NCBI GenBank assembly: GCA_037176725.1
Contig: JAZBRS010000020.1
Span: 93,824,501-93,888,500 of the forward strand
Length of the DNA: 64,000 bases
Source of the DNA: Posidonia oceanica
Taxonomy: Eukaryota; Streptophyta; Magnoliopsida; Alismatales; Posidoniaceae
Reading direction: 5' to 3'
The notes under the pieces are model-generated. The model worked only from the letters and a program-made list of their open reading frames with translations, was not told the origin of the DNA and searched no databases. The first letter of the stretch is position 1; every line of letters begins with the position of its first letter. Shown in pieces: positions 32,215-44,471 of this stretch. A program made the position numbers and the translations under genes.

Positions 32215-33229
32215 TGTAGTAATCCCAGTGTTCGAATCGTCCATGCACGATGCCAAAGCTCACGTACGCTGATTAGAATCAGGTTCACTATTAGCGGGTG
32301 TATCCGAGAAGGAAGACTTGACTTGAAAACACTAAAAAGAAAGGGAAAAAAGAGAAAGAAAAAGAAAAGATAAGACAAATCAGAGTCACCACTGTGTCTA
32401 TTAAGTCGGGAGACAAGGAAAATCGGGGAAATGCGTGAATAAACACGCAAAACCAAGCAAAAGATGCAATGCGATGCAATGCAAATGAAATGAGATGCAA
32501 TGATGTGACTCGTGCCTAGGATAAGGGCAATATGGTCATTGCAGGCCATGAGAAAGGGCAAGGACTCCTGTTACGTGTGGGGAAGGTGTTAGGCACCCCC
32601 GACATGCCTGAGAATCGGTCTTTCTAGGCTTACGCTCGCATACGCAGGAAAATGCATACTTTGAATGCCTAAGTGCCATGAATGCCTAATTAGATGCTCA
32701 AAGGTGTGTTCTAAGTGAGAGAATGCGTGCAAGGAATTAAACGTGCAGTCTAAGTGCTCAGCAGTGCTGTCTGTGTTCCGAACCGGGCGAACCCTAGTCC
32801 GTGAGAACTCCAGGCAGTAAGCATCACTGCCCTAAATGCAAATGCAGGCGATAAAACAAAATAGCGGTAAAACCATACACATGCAAGCGACAGGCAAAGG
32901 AAAACAAAAGCAGGCACGCAAAACAGTGCGAGAAACGAAAGCAGGCATGCAAAACGATGCGAAAATAGGCGAAAACAGATGCTGGCATGCAAAACGGTGC
33001 GAAAACGAGCAAAAACAGATACGGGCACGCAAAACGATGCATGCAATGCAAATGAATGATGTGTTGTGCTTCAGATGGACTTATCTTGAGAATTTGAGCC
33101 CTGATCTGAGATAACTTTGGTTAGAATGGAAGATCATTCAACCAGGAAGACTTGGACAGTCAGATCGTGGAAATCCAACAGTCCGATCAAAAGTTATTCA
33201 GGTTTCAAGTCAAGAGGCTCAAGGGCCTG

Positions 33230-34760
33230 AAAAGGTAGGGATCTAAGTACAAATAGTCCCTAGGGGTGTGCAGAACAGGGTGTATGCATGCAAAAGTGAT
33301 GAAAATGCTTGAATGGATGCAAGGGTGCAGTAACCAATGATATGGGAATGCAAATGCATGCAAAAATGCAATGCAAGGACCTAAGTGCAGTTTTGGAAAA
33401 CTACAGGGACCTACATGCAAAATGCCCCTAAGTGTGTGCAAAACAGTGCAAATGTATGCAAGAATGCTAATGTAATGATGCATGACTGAATGTGATGCTA
33501 ATTGGAAAATATGCATGCAAAAATGCAAGAAAAGGGCCTAAATGCAGTTTTTAAAACTTACAGGGCCTAAATGCAATGCAAAGAAAGCATGCAAACTTGT
33601 AAAAGTTAAAAAACATGGACTTATGTGCAATTTCAGGAAACTGTTGGGCTTTTTAACAATGCAATGTGGTTTAAAATGCAACTAACATGGCATTTAATTG
33701 CATGGAGGACTAAAATGCAAATAAAACAAATTTTTTTGGATTTTTTAGCAATGTAATAAGGTTTTAAATGCAGATTAAATGAAATCTAACAACTGAATAG
33801 GACTAAGATGCAAATAAGATGTATTTTTGGGTTTTTCAATAATGCAATAAGGTTTAAAACATGATTTAAATGATGAATGATTGAACTGAGGACTGAAATG
33901 CAATTAAATTATGCTTCTGGGCTTTTTATTAATGCAATATAGTTTAAATGCTGATTTAAATGAAATGCTTGAACTGTGGAGGACTGATGTGCAATTAAAC
34001 TATTTTTATCAGTTTTTCTGTAATGCAATATAGTTTTAAATGCTGATTAAATGAAATGCATGAACTATGGAGGACTGATATGCAAATAAAGTAAGTACAG
34101 GGGCTAATATGCAATGCAGCAAGGTAAACATGTGAATTAAATGAATGAATGCATGGTCTGAGGACTAAGATGCAATAATGGAAACCTGCAGTACTTTTAT
34201 GCAATGTAATAAGATAATAAATGCAAATTAAATGATCTAATGAACCAACAGAGGATTAAAATGCAAATAAAGTAAACTAGAGGGCTTAAATGCAATGCAA
34301 TATGATAAAGCTGTGATTTAAATGACTTTTCAATTGAACAGAGGACTTGGATGTAATTTAAAATAAACAGAGGATCTTAAAGCTATGTAATAAGATAAAA
34401 CATGCATTTAAATGATAAGATAAATCAACAGAGGACTCAAGTGCAAATAAAATAAGTTGCAGAAGTTAAATGTAATGTAATAAGATAAGAAACAAGTATT
34501 TAAATGATTTCTAACAACTGAAGGACTTGAATGTAAATAAAGTAAGCTACTGGACTAAAGCTAAGTGAAATTAAAATACTTTGAACTGCAGATGGACTGA
34601 GATGCAATAAAAATAAATAACAGAAGATAAACGTAATGCAATAAAATTTATTCAGACATTAAATGATTCCTAAACTACAGCTGGACCTAAATGTAATAAA
34701 TAAAAACTAGCAGAATTTATTTTAATGTAAGCTCTAAACTATACTAAAGGTTTTAAAAAA
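33230..34760 (-). repeat. Degenerate repeats of about 110 bp in E4 R-U5
   Basis: Units contain GGACTAAGATGCAAATAA, AATGCAATAAGGTTTAAA and GATTTAAATGA in plus orientation. It is the same repeat family as E1 16640-18060 but reversed. No gene. Confidence 0.7.
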
Positions 34761-34777
34761 ACAAAAATAAAGCTACA

Positions 34778-36290
34778 GTGATGGCCCTCCCGCCTCTAGA
34801 GACTGCGGCAGAGAAGAGGGTCTGTCCTGACGTTCCAACGGGCAGAGGAGCTAGCAGTGGCGCTCAGAAGCTGAAGGCGGTGCTCCGGAGTGCTCCGGTG
34901 GCTTCAGCGTTGCACGAGGTGATCGGAGCTGCTCTGACGATCGCGGCGGTTTGTTGCAGAGGTGAGTGGTGGAGGAACCGGCGCTGGAAGCGGTGGCAGG
35001 GCTTGGCGAGGTCGGGGCTGCACTCCTGGAGCTCCAGCAGTGCTCGGGGGAAGCTCTGGGAGCTCGGGGTAGGCTGGAGCGGCGCGATGCGAATTCTACT
35101 CGCCGGAGAAGACAATGGGGCGGCAGCGCTGACTCGGCAGACCAGGGGCTTAAACTAAGTCCTAATTGCCTAGGAAGCATCAGAAGCTCTAAACTAAGCA
35201 AAGTGTGGAGTTGGTTATCTACGAGGGAGGTTGAGGCGAGCCACCGGCCTGCGGAGGGTGCGGCGGTCTGACGAGGGCTCGTGGAGGCTGTAGAGGGACC
35301 GGGAGGCGTGCGACATCGTCCGGGCGAGCTGCTGGCGCGCCGAGGGTGCTCTAGATGCGCTGGGAGGTTGATTTGGTCGCTCGGAGTGGAGTTTGGCTTT
35401 TGGTGGGTGCTGCACTGTGGTGTTGGGTCACCTTGGTGTTCTGTTGCTCTCCGGGCCAAGGTGGAAGCTCTGGTGGCTTCGTGGAGGGTTGGTGAAGGTG
35501 TCGGAGGGCTTGAATTGGAGTGGTGGTTGCTCTGTGCCAAGGTGGAAGTTTTTGAAGTTTTGGGCAGAGGTGGGGGCTCAAGTGTTTGTGGTGGATTCTG
35601 GGAACTGTGGTGGGTGTCGGGCTGAGGTGTTGGTGGGCTTGGGAAGGTGATTGTTCAGGGAGTTGGCTGGGGGAGTTTAGGTAGATGGTGATGGCTGTGG
35701 TGGTCATTCTGGGCTGGAGATGGTCGTGGAGGAAGAGTTGGGTTCGGAGGAGGATTTTTAGGTGGATTTGAGGGTGTTTGTAGCTCTGGAAGGTGCGCTA
35801 GGAAGGGGAGAGTTCTGGGTGTTTGTGTGTGCGTATCCTGGGTTGATCTGAGTGGATTTTGGTTTTGTTCTTCCTCTCCTTTCTCTTTGTGTGTGAGTGA
35901 GTGTGAGGGTCGGGGCTTGAAAGTCTTGGTTTTCCTGCCACCAATGGCAGGGCATGGAGGTGATGGTGGTCTTGGTCTTCGGCCACAGGGCATGGGAGGC
36001 TTGTCAGGAGATGGCCGAGAAGTCGTTGGTGGTGAGCTCATGGTTTGAAAAATGAGGGGGAGGCTGCTGTCGTTTGTGCTGGCTGAGAGGGAGAAGAGAA
36101 GAAGGAGGAAGAAGAAGAAGGAAGAATGGGTTGGGCCTGAGAAGGTGAAAAAAAGAAAGAAAAATAAGGAAGAGGAGGAAGGGGAGATGGGCCGGGCCTT
36201 GGTGGAGAAAAGAAAAAGATAAAAAGGAAAGGGAAAGGAGGAAAAGAAGGAGAAAAAGAAGAATAAGGAAGGGAGAGAAAGGAGAAAAAA
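34778..36290. other. GC-rich then purine-rich leader part of E4 LTR
   Basis: An abrupt change in base composition. 34778-36050 is about 60 percent G+C by eye, with G-rich plus strand; 36050-36290 is almost pure G/A. It occupies the same place, between TATA side and R-U5 repeats, as 16040-16640 in E1. Long open frames occur on both strands (for example 34851-35540 minus) but match nothing in the other LTRs, so no gene is called. Confidence 0.55.
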
Positions 36291-37789
36291 GGGAAATTGG
36301 GTTTTGGTTTTTGGATTTGTTTTAGAACTTTAAGTAATTATTTTTTAGGTTTTCCTTTTAAGTTTGTTAATAGTTTTTTAAGTTTTTTCCTGATTGTTTT
36401 AATTATTTAAATTTCCCTCCTGATTTAGGTTTGTCTTTTGATTTTAAGTTTTTCTTTTCAATTTTAAGTTTGTTAATTGTTTTTAAGTTTTTTAATTTGA
36501 TTAAGTTTTTCCCTTTTGATTTTAACTGTTAATTGTTTTTAAGTTTGTTAATTTGTTTAAGTTTTTTTTTTAATTGGTTTTATCCTTATGTGTTTTTTTC
36601 CTTTGATTAATTGTTTCTTTGTTAAAATTTTTTAATTAGGGTTTTTGATTGTTTTTCTTATGCTTCTCTTTTTTAATTGTTTTTGTTTGTTTGTTTCTGA
36701 TTCTTCTCTGAGTTTTTTAATTGCCTTTTCCTTTTCTTTTCTTTTTTCTTGGACTTTTAATTTGTTTTCTCTAAAGTTTTTTAATTGTTTTTCTTGAATT
36801 GTTTTTTAAGTTTATTTGAAATGTTTTCCAAGGTTTTGATTTGTTTTCTTAGATTTTTAATTTGTTTTCTTGGATTTTTAATCTGTTTTCTTAGATTTTG
36901 AATGGGATTTTCTAGGTTTTTGATTAGGTTTTTCTTGGTTTTTCCTTAGGTTTTTTAATTAGGTTTTCCTTGATTTTTTAATTAGGTTTTCTTTTGAATT
37001 GTGTTTTTAAGTGTTTGATTTATTTCTCTGGTTGGATTTTTCTCTTTAATCGTTTTTAGGAGTGTTGAATGGGGGCTGATGATGGGTTTGAAGAAGGAGG
37101 ATAATGAGGAGAGAGAAAAAGATAATGAGGAGAGTGTAGTAATCCTAAATTCTGATCGTCCATGCACGATGCCAAAGCTCGCGTGCACCGATCAAAATAG
37201 GCTCACTATATGCAGTTGGATCCGAGGGAAGAAGCTCGACTCGAAAACGCTGGCAAAAAGAAGAAAAAGAAAATGATAACACAAATCGGAGTCGCCACCA
37301 AGTCTATTTAATTAGAAGACTAGGAAAACCGAGGGAATGCATGAAAAGACATGCAAAACCAGATGCAAAGAAGGGGGCAAGGGGATGCAATGCGATGCTA
37401 AGCTACACTATGCTATGCTAAGCTACACTATGCTATGCTATGACTCATGCCTAGGATAAAGGAAAAGTCGATGCGAGCCAAGAGAAAGGGCAAGGACTCC
37501 TGTTACGCACCGGGAAGGTGTTAGACACCCCCGATACGTCCGAGAATCGGTCTTTCTTAGGCAATCTCGCGCTAATGCAGGAAAATGCTAACCTAATGCC
37601 TAAATGCAATGAATGCCTACCTGCAATGCATGGGAAATAAACATGCTATCTATGTGCTCAGTAGCGCTGCTAGTGTTCCGAACTGGGTGGACCCTGGCTC
37701 GTGAGAACTCCTAGGCAGTAAGCATCATAGCCCTAATGCAGATGTAAGTGATAAAACAAAGCTGCAGGGAAAACCAGGCAATGCAAACG

Positions 37790-38095
37790 ACATGCAAGCA
37801 AATAAAGCAAAGCGGGTGCGGAATGCGGAAAACGAGGCGAAAGCACGGAAAATGATGCAAAGATGGGGAAAACAATGCAAAGACGTAGAAGACAATGCAA
37901 AGGTGCGGAAAACGATGCGAAGATGCGGAAAACGATGCAAAGGCACGGAAAACGGGGTGAAAGCGAGGAAAACGATGCAAGGCGCGGAAAACGGGGCGAA
38001 AGCGAGGAAAACGATGCAAGGCATGGAAAATGGGGCGAAAGCGAGGAAAACGATGCAAGGCGCGGAAAACGGGCGAAAGCGAGGTGCAAAACCAA
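37790..38095. repeat. GCGGAAAACGATGCAAAG minisatellite, E2 3' LTR
   Basis: Tandem units of about 24-27 bp. The 5' LTR has the same array at 49290-49700, about 100 bp longer, so copy number changed between the LTRs. Repetitive frames on both strands (Lys/Arg or Phe/Ser-rich) are by-products. Confidence 0.85.
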
Positions 38096-38212
38096 AACAA
38101 GGGTTAGGCAGCATGCATAGGGGTGGCGACAGGCATAAGAAGCAATAAAACGCGGAAAACGGCGAACAAAGCAAAATCAGCGTTTTTAAATTGGGTCAAG
38201 CCAACTGCAAGC

Positions 38213-39565
38213 GTTGGACACTGACAGCAGCGGCGTCCAACGTTGGACGCTACCAATGCTGGCATCCAACAACTGCTGGAGGCAGACAGCATGCAATTTT
38301 TAGAAAACGATGCATTCTAGCTATATGGATGCAATACAGATGCAGAGATGCAGCTAGATAGGTGCATGACATGCAGGACTAACCTGGCAAAAGACCAGAG
38401 GAGGAATCAGAACAAGGGGCAAGCTAGGATCAAAGATCAAAGCGAGCAGGGTGTTGGACGCCCGTGGACATGGCGTCCAACGTTAGATGCCAGAGGGGCT
38501 GGCGTCCAACACAGGCCAGAGGGAAACAAGAGAGAGAAGCATGCAAAAAAAAAAAAAAAGGAACATGCATTTGGGCTACTGGAGATAAGCATAGGGCTGA
38601 CATGCAAGCATGGGATCACACAAAAGAAATCAAAACTTACCAACTGCAGCACATGCCAGGCCAGAGGCACAACCCGGATGTTGGACACGAGCTGCGCCGG
38701 CGTCCAATGTTGGACGCCTGCACCAGCAGCATACAACGCTCTGGGAGGAACAAACACACAAGAAGCTTGCATAAAATTAGCAAATGATCTAAAGAAGCTA
38801 AAGAACAATTGCTACTAAGGCTAGGCATGCATGTAAACACAGAAGTCATGCAAAGAATGAAGATCGGGGCATCATGCAAACAATCAGAAGCAGAACAGAT
38901 GGACTGCGGCGTTGGACGCTGGAGGCAGCAGCGTCCAACGTTGGACGCTGAAGCCTCTGGCGTCCAACGACAGCAGCATGCAAACTCACCTGCACTAAAG
39001 GGGGAGCTCAGCTCTAAAGCCCACCTATATGCATGCAAACACTAAAGACATGCCAGAGCAAGAAATAGCACACATAGCAAGCATCTAATCCATGGAAAGC
39101 AAGAGAAGAAGAACATGCATAGGAGTAAGTAGGTAAAAAACTTATAGAAAATAGCATGCAACTTAAGAAGGAGAAGAAAGCTTAAGCATGGTTGCCATGG
39201 AGGCCAGGCATCACTAAGCATACATAGATCATGCATAGACATCAAAAGGAAGCAAGGTGTAAGCATGCCAGCAAGCTACAGCTAACAGAGATGTTGGACT
39301 CTAGATAAACCAGCGTCCAACGTTGGACGCGGCTCACCCAGGCGTCCAATGCAGGCAGATGGCAGAATGAACTTAGAGCATGCAAAGATGATTCAAGGAA
39401 GCATGGAACAAACAAGTAGGCATGGTATAGCATCTGAAGACACATAAAGGAGGCAGGTAGCATGGATTCACAAAAGAACAAACAATAACAAAGCATGGAA
39501 AGCGTTAGAACAAGAGCAAAGTAAAACAGGGAGTTGGACGCACCAGCTGGTGCGTCCAACACACT
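38213..39565. repeat. E2 3' LTR: hairpin cassettes with period about 235 bp
   Basis: Cassettes begin at 38213, 38453, 38680, 38911, 39293 and 39533. The unit is GTTGGACGC-N11-GCGTCCAAC (29 bp), usually two in tandem. Where two units abut they form a perfect palindrome; that at 38929-38950 is 22 bp. Spacing is 240, 227, 231, 382 and 240 bp. Confidence 0.85.
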
Positions 39566-40043
39566 GAACTTCGCTTCAGTCAAGCGAGGCTGCCAAATCA
39601 ATTGAAAACTCAAGGAAAGCTTGCTAATGAGCTAGAGTGGATGACAACAAGTATGGTGGTATGCTTGGCGCCAAGAATAGGCAAGTGGATTGCTCCACCC
39701 ACCTCCTCCTCCTCATCGCCGGAAAACCAAGCGATGGAGGGGTGTGTGCTGTGCTATGATGCTTGGAAAGCAAGGAGAAACCTTCACACTAGCATGCATG
39801 AGCCTATGGGATAGATGGCTAACCTCTTTGCGGTCTGGAACAGCGGTTCCACCTTCGACGTCGATGCTGCAGAAGTCGCGGCAGAGTCCACTTCGGCGTG
39901 GTCGTGCAGGCTGCTGGAAGCACCGGTGTGGGCGGCGAATGGTCGAGGATGGAGATGGGAGTTCACTCTTGCTCTCGGAAGTGGCGAATTCTCTCTTGGC
40001 TTCGTGTGGTGACTGCTGCAATGGTGCGAAGTTGCTGTTTTGT

Positions 40044-40051
40044 TATAAATA
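40044..40051 (-). promoter_or_regulatory. TATA box of E2 3' LTR
   Basis: The minus strand reads CCTATTTATAACAAAACAG; TATTTATA is the likely box. The 5' LTR has CCTATAAAACAG at 52931-52925. Both are followed by a GC-rich leader. Confidence 0.5.
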
Positions 40052-40745
40052 GGCATGGGTTCATGTGCAAGAAGTCAAGGTTGCAGACCGAATTCAGGCA
40101 ATTGCAGGTGATGGCAGAGGCTCTTGAGTGTGGGGAAGCCATGTGGGTTGTCAGGAGGAGGCGTGGGCTTTGTCAAAAGGCCGACGAAGTCACGACGGTG
40201 GTAGGTGTGGGCGGCCGAAGTCAGTGAGAGCGGGAGAGAGCGGAATCGATGCTGGCGAGGAGAAGACGCCGTGGCAGAGGAGTAACTCGACCTTGGCAGC
40301 TAGTGGGTGGCTTGGAGTGCAAGAGGGGATGGGTAGTAAGTGCGAGGGGGCGGTGGATTGGACGGGCGGTGAGCCGATGGGGGTGGAGTAGCCGCTGCTG
40401 CAACCGAGCCGTTGGATGCTGGAGCAGGAGGCGTCCAACGTTGGACGCTAGCATAGACACGTCTAACGTTGGACGCTAGCACAGGCACGTCTAACGTTGG
40501 ACGCTACCTATGCCAGCGTACAACGCGCTCAGTTGGCAAAAGCTGTAATGGGCTTGGGCTTGGGCTTAGAAAAGGTTAAAAAAGGTGCAAAAAGGCTTGG
40601 GCTAAGGCTTAAAGGTTTAGGTAAGGTTTTAGGCTTGCTTTTGGGGTAGAAATGGGTTAGACAAAAGGGAGTGCCATTCCAGAGTCCACACGAGCCTGAA
40701 AGAGAAAACAACCAACTTCCAGGCTGTCAAAATGGGGTGTCTATA

Positions 40746-40760
40746 GATGTCCCTCCTTGA
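40746..40760 (-). promoter_or_regulatory. E2 polypurine tract
   Basis: The minus strand reads CTCAAGGAGGGACATC before the 3' LTR. It has more interruptions than in E1. Confidence 0.65.
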
Positions 40761-43380
40761 GCGAGGTCAAGCGTAGCGAGACCGCTGCTCAGGGTAGACA
40801 AGACACCCTACCTGACGCCGGGAGGAGCGCAAATCACTGTAGGCGCGAGTCACTTACCCAGCGGATGCACCGGAAATCGTGACTCAGAGCCACAATGCAA
40901 ATGCAGATGCAAGATGCTAATGCAATGCAATGCATGCTAATGCAGATGTTAGTGCAAATGTTATGTTAGATGTTAGTGCAGATGCTAATGCAGAACTGGT
41001 GTGCGATGCGAATGCCGACACGGAACTGGCATGAACTAGTGCACGTGCGAGTGCTGTGCATGGGGAGATGCTGTGCTGATGCATGGTGAGTGCTGGTGCT
41101 AGTGCTGATGCTAATGTTGGGGTGCTTGCTATGCTTGTGAGTGCTAATGCTTGATGTGGGTGCTTGCTATGCTTGTGGGCGCTTACTAATGCTTGTGAGT
41201 GCTTGCTAATGCTTGTGAGTGCTTGCTAATGCTGATGCTGTGAGTGCCGGTGCTGCGAACGCAGCCACCAAGCAGGGAATGCTAGTGCAGTGCAGTGTGA
41301 TGCATGCTAAAGCGAGGGAAGCAGAGGGCTCTACGATGCGATGCGACAAGTTGGCTGCTCGTCCAAACTTGCGCAAAAAGGGGCTCTGGAGGACTAACGC
41401 GCTTGCCGCTAAGGCAGATTGGCAACTAGTCTGGGGGAGACCAAGGGGTCCTTGTCTGTTCGGGACAAGCGAAACAAGCAGGGACTCGCGAGGCCGCGAG
41501 AAGGAGAAAATGCTTGCCTCCAGCCGAGGCATCAAATTGGCCGAAGAGGCAGGAGGGGCAATGCAATGCAAAGGATGGCCTAAGCAATGCAAGAAGGTGA
41601 ATGCAAATGCAGATGAATGCAAACACTAAAATGCTGTGCTGATGCAATTGGTATGCTTACGCTAATGCTTACTGCACTGTACTCCTCTGGGGGAAAGCGA
41701 GATGGTGCATGCACATGGAAAAGTGGAAATGGAATGCAATGCTGTCATTGGCCAATGCAGGTAGGCCAGGCGATGAAGGTGCCATTCGCAAAGCTCGGCT
41801 GTAGACGAATGGCAATGCAAGCACATGGGATACAGCAGAAAGTAAATATGCTAAAAGTAAAGCAGGGGATGTGCATGCAGTGGTGGGCACGAAACGTCTG
41901 GGAAAGCAGAATGTGGAAGTTGGTGGAAGGACCACAGAGGAGTGGCAGTACAATAAGGGTGCAATGCATGAGATGTTATGCAGTGGAATGCAGGATATGC
42001 AGCGGAACGCCGGGCACACAGAACCGAGAAAACGATCCCAAGGCCGCGCACTACTGCGGGTGGCATCCAAAGGCCGGCAAGCTGCGAAAGTCATGCGGGT
42101 GCTGAGGATGTTACCTTAAGCAATACGCGAACCAGGGGTTCGAATCCTAGGCACGCAATGTCTGTGTAATGATGAGATGCAATACTAGGACTGACTCTAC
42201 AAGGCATACAAAGAAGCTATATGATGTTATGCAATGCGAACGCTATGAAATGCAATGTACAAACAGTGGAATGCCGGGCATGCGAAACTGGGAAAACAAT
42301 CCTAGTTGCGCGATGTCCGGGCAATGATGAAATGCTAATGCCATGCAACAAAATGCTATTACAGTAAGATGAAATGGGTGATAGGTTAACGGACCTATCG
42401 CTGGATAGTTAGGGCTATCAGCCCGCGAGGAGTTAACTGACTCATCACCGGATAGTTGGGGCTATCAGCCCACAAATGGTGATAGGCCAACGAGGCTGTC
42501 AGGCAAGAGGGGTGATTACAAGGGGGATAACTTGTAACCACGAATGCAACGAGAATACCATACCCGAAGGTGTGGCAGAGGTCCGTAGACGCTCTTGTAA
42601 CAGTTGGGGATGTCAGCCCAGATGCAGATGGAGATGGGATACCATGGGGCAACTAAATAAAGATGCCCCTAGTATCGGTGAATGATACCAAGGGGCAGCC
42701 GAAGCACCCCTGGCATCAAAATGCAAGGCAGAGACAATACTAACGGGTTTGTCAGCCGAGTAGTTAGGGCTACCATCCCGAATGCAGTGAAATGGGCGAA
42801 AGGGCTCACCGTGCAAAGTGCAATGACGATGGAGAATGCAATGGAATAATGAATGCAAGCTGATAAGTTAACGGACCTATCGCCGAGCAGTTAGGGCTGC
42901 CAACCCGACGAAATGAGGGGGATGATACCAAAGGACAGCAAAACAGATGCCCCTGGTATCAGGATGATACCAGGGAACAGCCGAAGCGCCCTTGGTATCA
43001 GGATGATACCAGGGGACAGCCAAAGCGCCCTTGGCACCGAGATGTAGGAATGGATGGATGGGTGGATGATAGGTTGACGGATCCATCGCCGAGCAATTAG
43101 GGCTACCAGCCCAGATGTAGAAATGATAGCATGATAAAATGATAGGTTGACAGACACATCGCCGAGCAGTTAGGGCTGCCAGCCTGGATGCAGAAATGAG
43201 GAATACAGGAAGACACAGAGAAAACAGGAAACCCCCCGTGGTGGGTGTGCAATGGTCTCAGCGTGGGCATGCTTCGTGGCGTCACGAAATGACAAACGAG
43301 GTACATGCTGGTCGTCACGGACCTATGCACGCGAGGGCGGCAAAATTTGAAAAGCACGGAGCCTCTGAGCGAGGCAGGCA
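40761..43380 (-). other. E2 3' UTR with hairpin modules
   Basis: Non-coding. 41040-41240 is a GAGTGCTTGCTAATGCTTGT tandem repeat. 42000-42330 holds a CGAACC-AGG-GGTTCG unit (42128-42142) and a truncated second copy. 42380-43190 holds covarying hairpins: GATAGGT-TAACGG-ACCTATC at 42380-42399, GATAG-TTAGGG-CTATC at 42404-42419, GTAG-TTAGGG-CTAC at 42760-42773, and GCAG-TTAGGG-CTGC near 42887. The 11-bp TGGTATCA inverted repeat is at 42951-42975. Open frames across it are not conserved with E3. Confidence 0.75.
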
Positions 43381-44471
43381 AAAGTGCTCGTCCTTGGCTC
43401 CGGTTTTCGAAAATAGGGAGAAGGGAAGATAAAGATATATTACAGCATGCATGTTTTGGTGGCTTTGGACTCACAGCAGCTAGCCATGAGGATGCTTTTG
43501 CAATTTTGACTCAGGAGACTCGATCCTCGAGCAACGCCATGCCGAGTTGTGGTTGGTGGCTCTCTTTGACCTCCTGGTATAACTGCTCATACGCCCTAAT
43601 TGGTTCGGGTGTTCTTTGACCTCTTGATATTAGGGTATAGAGGTGCCGCAGGTGGGATCTCACTGATGGGCGAAAGTCCCTGCACCTCAGTCAAGTACTC
43701 TCTTTTCTAGCTCGGGATGAGGCCGTAGCTTTGCAGAGTATAACCTTCGGCTGCAGGGTAGCAGAAGTGTCGGATGCAGCTTCTTAGCCTCCATCTCAAT
43801 TCTTCGGGGACCTGCTACAGCTTTTGACGCTCACAGAATGATATTTCTTTTTCCCCTTATGAGTGACTAGAGTTGCATCTAGCCTGCCAAGGGAGTAGAG
43901 ATGTCTGCAGAGGAGATTTAAGCATGCTGCTGCGCTCGGAGGGTGGGCCGGGTCCTCCTGATAATGTATCTCGTGCAGTTGCCAATGTGGCGCTTGGAGC
44001 TGATAGCTGAGGGGGCTTCGACGCTTGTTCGAGTCACTCCTCTCATGAGTGCCTTCTTTCTTCAACTTCTTTCTGCATTTTTCTTTCGTGCTCAGCATGC
44101 ATATCATGTTGTCATTTCTTTTGCTCACATGACCTCTATTCTTTTGGATATGCATGTCTTCGCCCTCTTGGGGTAGCAGTCCTGGATGAGGCATTGAGAG
44201 TTCGGTTGATTGGCGTACACCCTCAGCCTCTGCAATGTGTAGACAGCCTCTGGCTATGCTCTACTCTGCCTTGGTCCTCTCCATGTCTGGTGGACTCTCT
44301 GGTTAAGGTGGAACTCGCTTCGGGAGTTTTTAAGCTCAGCGAGTCGCCCTGTTCTGCTCTAGTCTCACTCTGTAGCCACATGCAAGAGATGGCGCTGCTC
44401 GGGAGAGACCTGCCTGAGATCGTCACTGCTCGACATCTTCTAGGCACTGCTTGTTTGTCCAAAGCCGGTTT
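43380..44471 (-). other. Conserved post-gag block, E2 copy
   Basis: Counterpart of E1 23028-24010. Minus-strand frames give DKQAVPRRCRAVTISGRSLP and SAISCMWLQSET (44528-44223), then LPQEGEDMHIQKNRGHVSKR (44194-43796), which continues for about 100 more codons in E2 with a Lys-rich stretch. A stop or frameshift near 44220 separates the two. No known domain is recognised. Confidence 0.5.

Larger units (their letters stand above)
32215..37134 (-). mobile_element. E4: 3' LTR, larger part
   Basis: A minus-strand LTR starting TGTAGTAATCC at 32215 and continuing, after the E2 insertion, at 53626-53897 (together about 5.2 kb). Contents in plus coordinates: the shared hairpin motif (32565-32610), a small CGAAAAC/GCAAAACG minisatellite (32880-33040), degenerate repeats of about 110 bp (33230-34760), a GC-rich leader (34778-36050), a G/A-rich stretch (36050-36290) and a T-rich U3 part (36290-37050). 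Open frames in the leader are Pro/Ser- or Gly/Trp-rich, present on both strands, and have no counterpart elsewhere. Confidence 0.75.
37135..40745 (-). repeat. E2 3' LTR
   Basis: 3611 bp. The minus strand starts TATAGACACC (the usual TG is changed to TA) at 40745 and ends ATTACTACA at 37135. Parts in plus coordinates: shared hairpin motif 37505-37550, TGGCGACTCC (minus) at 37288-37297, CGGAAAACGATGCAAAG minisatellite 37790-38095, double-hairpin cassettes 38213-39565, GC-rich leader 39690-40020, TATA 40044-40051, GC-rich U3 40100-40400, four more hairpin cassettes 40408-40525. Confidence 0.8.

Noticed and set aside
34851..36048. Several open frames in the E4 GC-rich leader that could be a captured host gene
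   Set aside because: Open on both strands, Pro/Ser or Gly/Trp low complexity, no start context, introns or domain, and no counterpart in related LTRs.
37711..38174. Repetitive Phe/Ser/Ala proteins (also 49193-49786)
   Set aside because: By-products of the CGGAAAACGATGCAAAG minisatellite; copy number differs between LTRs and frames are open on both strands.
42120..42155. A tRNA gene suggested by GGTTCGAATCC
   Set aside because: No D-arm, anticodon arm or acceptor stem can be drawn around it; only the T-arm-like piece exists.
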